DNA of 64,000 nucleotides from positions 1-64,000 of the forward strand of contig JACKKT010000009.1 in assembly GCA_024236295.1 (NCBI GenBank), written 5' to 3'. Source of the stretch: Kordiimonadaceae bacterium (GTDB lineage: Bacteria; Pseudomonadota; Alphaproteobacteria; Sphingomonadales; Emcibacteraceae). Below the pieces are notes generated by a model, which was given only the letters and a program-made list of their open reading frames with translations, was not told where the DNA came from and did not search any database. Position 1 is the first letter of the stretch. Each line of letters opens with the position of its first letter. A program made the translations under genes and the position numbers. Shown in pieces: positions 61,811-64,000 of this stretch.

Positions 61811-62908
61811 TTATAAATCCAATAATGGTTCACCGACATGGGTGAAAATTTTTTTCATAACTGTTGGCAGTGCATATTTTTCTGTTTCATCAACAGCACA
61901 CCATTCGCCTTCCTGAAGGTTTATCATTTCTTCAAGGTCAAGTTTTACTATTTTTAATTCAAGATGAAAATGGGTAAATGTGTGCCGAACAATGCCGGGT
62001 AATAAATCCCAGTTTGCTATAATAGGAACTCTGGGGGGTGGAATATTTTCCCAGCTATTGCTTAATGCCCATTCATCAGATGGAACTTCCATCATTCCAC
62101 CAAGCAGTCCTTTTTCTGGTCGTCGCCTGAGCCATACTTTGCCATCATATTCAGCCCAGAATGCATATCCTCTTCTGGTTGGACGTTCTTTTTTGTTTAA
62201 TCTTGCCGGTAATTCAGCAGCCGTTCCCAGCGCATATGAAAGACATTCATTTTCTACGGGACAATTCTGACATTTTAAATTTCGCGGGGTACAAATCGTT
62301 GCTCCAAGATCCATCAGGCTTTGTGCATAATCGCCGGGCCTATATTTGGGGGTCAATTTTTCTGCAATCTCCCTTATTTCTGTTCTTGAATCCGGTAAGG
62401 GTGTTGTGATGTTGAATATGCGGGATAACACCCGTTCTACATTGCCATCAATTACGGTTGCCGGAATATCATAGACAATAGAGCTAATTGCGGCTGCAGT
62501 ATATGTGCCTACACCGGGTAATTTTAATAAATCGTCATAATTTTGTGGAAACTTTCCACCAAGCTCATCAACTATATAGTTTGCGCATTTATGAAGGTTT
62601 CTTGCTCGTGCATAATAGCCAAGACCAGCCCAGGCAACCAGAATATCATCAAGATCAGCCGCAGCCAGACTGTTTATTGTTGGCCATTCGTAAGTAAACT
62701 TTTCAAAATATGGGATGACTGAAGCAACAGTAGTTTGCTGCAGCATGATTTCACTTAGCCATACGTGGTATGGGTTTGGAATAATGCCCCCAATTTTTGC
62801 CTCAGGCGAAATTCGCCAAGGCAGAATACGCGCATGCAGATCATACCAATCAAGCAGTGCATCAACCAGTTCAGCCCTTTTTTCATCATTATCTATAATG
62901 CTGCCCAT
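61811..62908 (-). CDS. mutY: A/G-specific adenine glycosylase
   Basis: A 365-aa base-excision enzyme removing adenine opposite 8-oxoguanine. Catalytic Glu in LSEIMLQQTT, helix-hairpin-helix LPGVGTYTAAA, catalytic Asp in IDGNVERVLSR, and the 4Fe-4S cysteines spaced C-x6-C-x2-C-x5-C. The C-terminal NUDIX-like domain recognises 8-oxoG. Divergent from the DUF721 gene, an order seen across Alphaproteobacteria. Confidence 0.95.
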   Translation of the reverse strand: MGSIIDNDEKRAELVDALLDWYDLHARILPWRISPEAKIGGIIPNPYHVWLSEIMLQQTTVASVIPYFEKFTYEWPTINSLAAADLDDILVAWAGLGYYARARNLHKCANYIVDELGGKFPQNYDDLLKLPGVGTYTAAAISSIVYDIPATVIDGNVERVLSRIFNITTPLPDSRTEIREIAEKLTPKYRPGDYAQSLMDLGATICTPRNLKCQNCPVENECLSYALGTAAELPARLNKKERPTRRGYAFWAEYDGKVWLRRRPEKGLLGGMMEVPSDEWALSNSWENIPPPRVPIIANWDLLPGIVRHTFTHFHLELKIVKLDLEEMINLQEGEWCAVDETEKYALPTVMKKIFTHVGEPLLDL

Positions 62909-63069
62909 TTTTGTCCTGAAATACCGATTCTCTTTGTAAACTATACAATAACGAGAATGCGAATACAGGCATGAATCGCTTTAATATATATATTAGGCGT
63001 TTCTATAAGCCTTATTTTTGCCACCAATTTTCCTATCATGAAAATGTATAAAAGGGTATTGTGTAAATT

Positions 63070-63654
63070 ATGTCGGAAAATGTTAAAGAGAACAGAACCT
63101 TTAAAACAAAGTCGATTGCCGAACTGGCGGGGACTATTAACAACACGACATTTAGAAGGTTTGGGTTTGTAAAAAGCGATATACTTATACATTGGAAGGA
63201 AATTGTAGGGGCCGTCCTGGCAAAGGCCAGCCTGCCTGAGCGTCTTGTTATACCCAGAAATAATGAAAATGAAGGTGCTCGTGCAGGAACACTTCATATT
63301 CGGGTAGATGGGAGTTTTGCCCCTGAAATGCAACATCTTGAACCATTGGTAATTGATAGAATTAATTCATATTATGGCTATAAAGCAATTGAAAAACTTG
63401 TTTTTCATCACGGGATCATAAACAAAATTCTGGAAACACATAAATATCAAAAACCGATTCTTAATGATTCTCAGAAAAATGAACTTGAATCGGTGCTTAA
63501 AGATATAAAAGATGACAAATTAAGAATAAGTCTTTTTAAGGTTGGGGCGGAGCTCATAAGCAAAAGCAATACACAAAAAACGAAGCAAACCAAGAGATTT
63601 ACCAGACGAGGGCTGGGAAGTCTGGAAACAGAAGATAAAAAAGATAGGGAATAG
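63070..63654 (+). CDS. DUF721 (DciA-like) protein
   Basis: A 194-aa protein with an N-terminal DUF721 domain (residues about 10-110: KSDILIHWKEIVG, LHIRVDGSFAPEMQHLEP, INSYYGYKAIEKLVF) and a basic C-terminal tail. DUF721 proteins include DciA, which handles the replicative helicase in bacteria lacking DnaC. Whether this one does so is inferred from the family. It precedes a DsbA-like gene, as usual. Confidence 0.85.
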   Translation: MSENVKENRTFKTKSIAELAGTINNTTFRRFGFVKSDILIHWKEIVGAVLAKASLPERLVIPRNNENEGARAGTLHIRVDGSFAPEMQHLEPLVIDRINSYYGYKAIEKLVFHHGIINKILETHKYQKPILNDSQKNELESVLKDIKDDKLRISLFKVGAELISKSNTQKTKQTKRFTRRGLGSLETEDKKDRE

Positions 63655-63732
63655 CAGGTCAAATTGTAATTCTTAACTTGATTTGTAGAGAAATTCATTT
63701 TTATATTAACAACAATATATTGTAGGTAAATT

Positions 63733-64000
63733 ATGATTAAACAACTATATACGCGAAAAATAGCCATTTTTATTGGTTCAGCACTGTTTGGAATGCTAAC
63801 TTTCATATTGCCAGGCTGTGCCCAGGAAAATAATGATTCTGGTGCATCTGCAAACACAGAGGCAACGACAGATATGACTTTTCTTGACCATGATATGGTT
63901 TTAGGAGATCCGAATGCACCGGTGGAAATGATTGAATATGCCTCGCTAACTTGCGTACATTGTGCTGATTTCCAAAAAAGAATTTTGCCTGAAATTAAAG
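63733..64000 (+). CDS. DsbA-like thioredoxin-fold lipoprotein (partial, runs off the right edge)
   Basis: The first 89 codons are in the window. A signal peptide ends in lipobox LPGC (Cys29), so the protein is probably anchored to a membrane, followed by an Asn/Ser/Thr-rich linker and the start of a DsbA-type domain: GDPNAPVEMIEYASLTC with active-site CVHC. It probably acts in periplasmic disulfide chemistry. Start ATG 63733 has a weak upstream GGTAA. The rest lies beyond the window. Confidence 0.85.
   Translation, partial: MIKQLYTRKIAIFIGSALFGMLTFILPGCAQENNDSGASANTEATTDMTFLDHDMVLGDPNAPVEMIEYASLTCVHCADFQKRILPEIK

Overview
This window is a chromosomal segment of an AT-rich alphaproteobacterium. 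The evidence is the set of neighbourhoods, each typical of that class: aroA-cmk-rpsA-ihfB-lapA-pyrF-trpFBA-accD-folC on one strand; ctaC-ctaD-ctaB-small ORF-ctaG-ctaE-DUF983-SURF1-thrC-M16 peptidase on the other; ispH-thrB-rnhA; ubiA divergent from rsmE and the plant/alpha-type gshA; mutY next to a DUF721 gene and a DsbA-like gene; and a FYDLN-acid protein. A TonB receptor, an aa3-type oxidase and a K+-independent proton-pumping pyrophosphatase suggest an aerobic, probably free-living organism. Genus cannot be fixed from sequence reading alone; a marine Kordiimonadales/Emcibacterales-like lineage is only a guess.

Layout. 1-8 kb: TorF-type porin, MFS transporter, then on the minus strand hppA, ppa, ubiD and tldE. 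8-17.9 kb: an orphan glycosyltransferase, ubiA, rsmE, a retropepsin-like protease, gshA, an amino-acid permease, an exported M28 peptidase, and a serine hydrolase/thiol dioxygenase pair. 17.9-22.7 kb: the glycine cleavage operon gcvT-gcvH-gcvPA-gcvPB, preceded by a tandem glycine riboswitch, a good promoter and a perfect dyad over its -35 box. 22.7-27.6 kb: sppA, ispH, thrB, rnhA and an ankyrin protein. 27.7-35.1 kb: TonB receptor, AlgH/YqgE protein, sodium:solute symporter, stomatin/NfeD pair and a DUF3775 protein. 35.2-47.1 kb: a long minus-strand series from aroA through cmk, rpsA, ihfB, lapA, pyrF, trpFBA, accD, folC and thiE to a GST-like gene. 47.2-50.2 kb: FYDLN protein, tRNA-Ala(GGC), small lipoprotein, and a MerR regulator flanked by two methyltransferases. 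50.2-60.8 kb: tldD and the cytochrome c oxidase operon running into thrC and an M16 peptidase. 60.8-64 kb: GFA protein, GST, mutY, DUF721 protein and a DsbA-like lipoprotein cut by the window edge.

How it works together. The window serves respiration and energy coupling (aa3 oxidase with its heme O and copper assembly factors, ubiquinone genes ubiA and ubiD, two pyrophosphatases), one-carbon and amino-acid metabolism (gcv, trp, thr), glutathione and thiol chemistry (gshA, thiol dioxygenase, GSTs, GFA) and translation (rpsA, rsmE, tRNA-Ala).

I found no CRISPR array, phage, insertion sequence, toxin-antitoxin pair or recognisable defence island, and no convincing undescribed system. The most informative signals are regulatory: a perfect FNR/FixK-type box upstream of ctaC, layered control of gcv, a MerR-type promoter with a 19-bp spacer in front of a methyltransferase, a structured rpsA leader, and a 39-codon membrane-protein gene in the oxidase operon.
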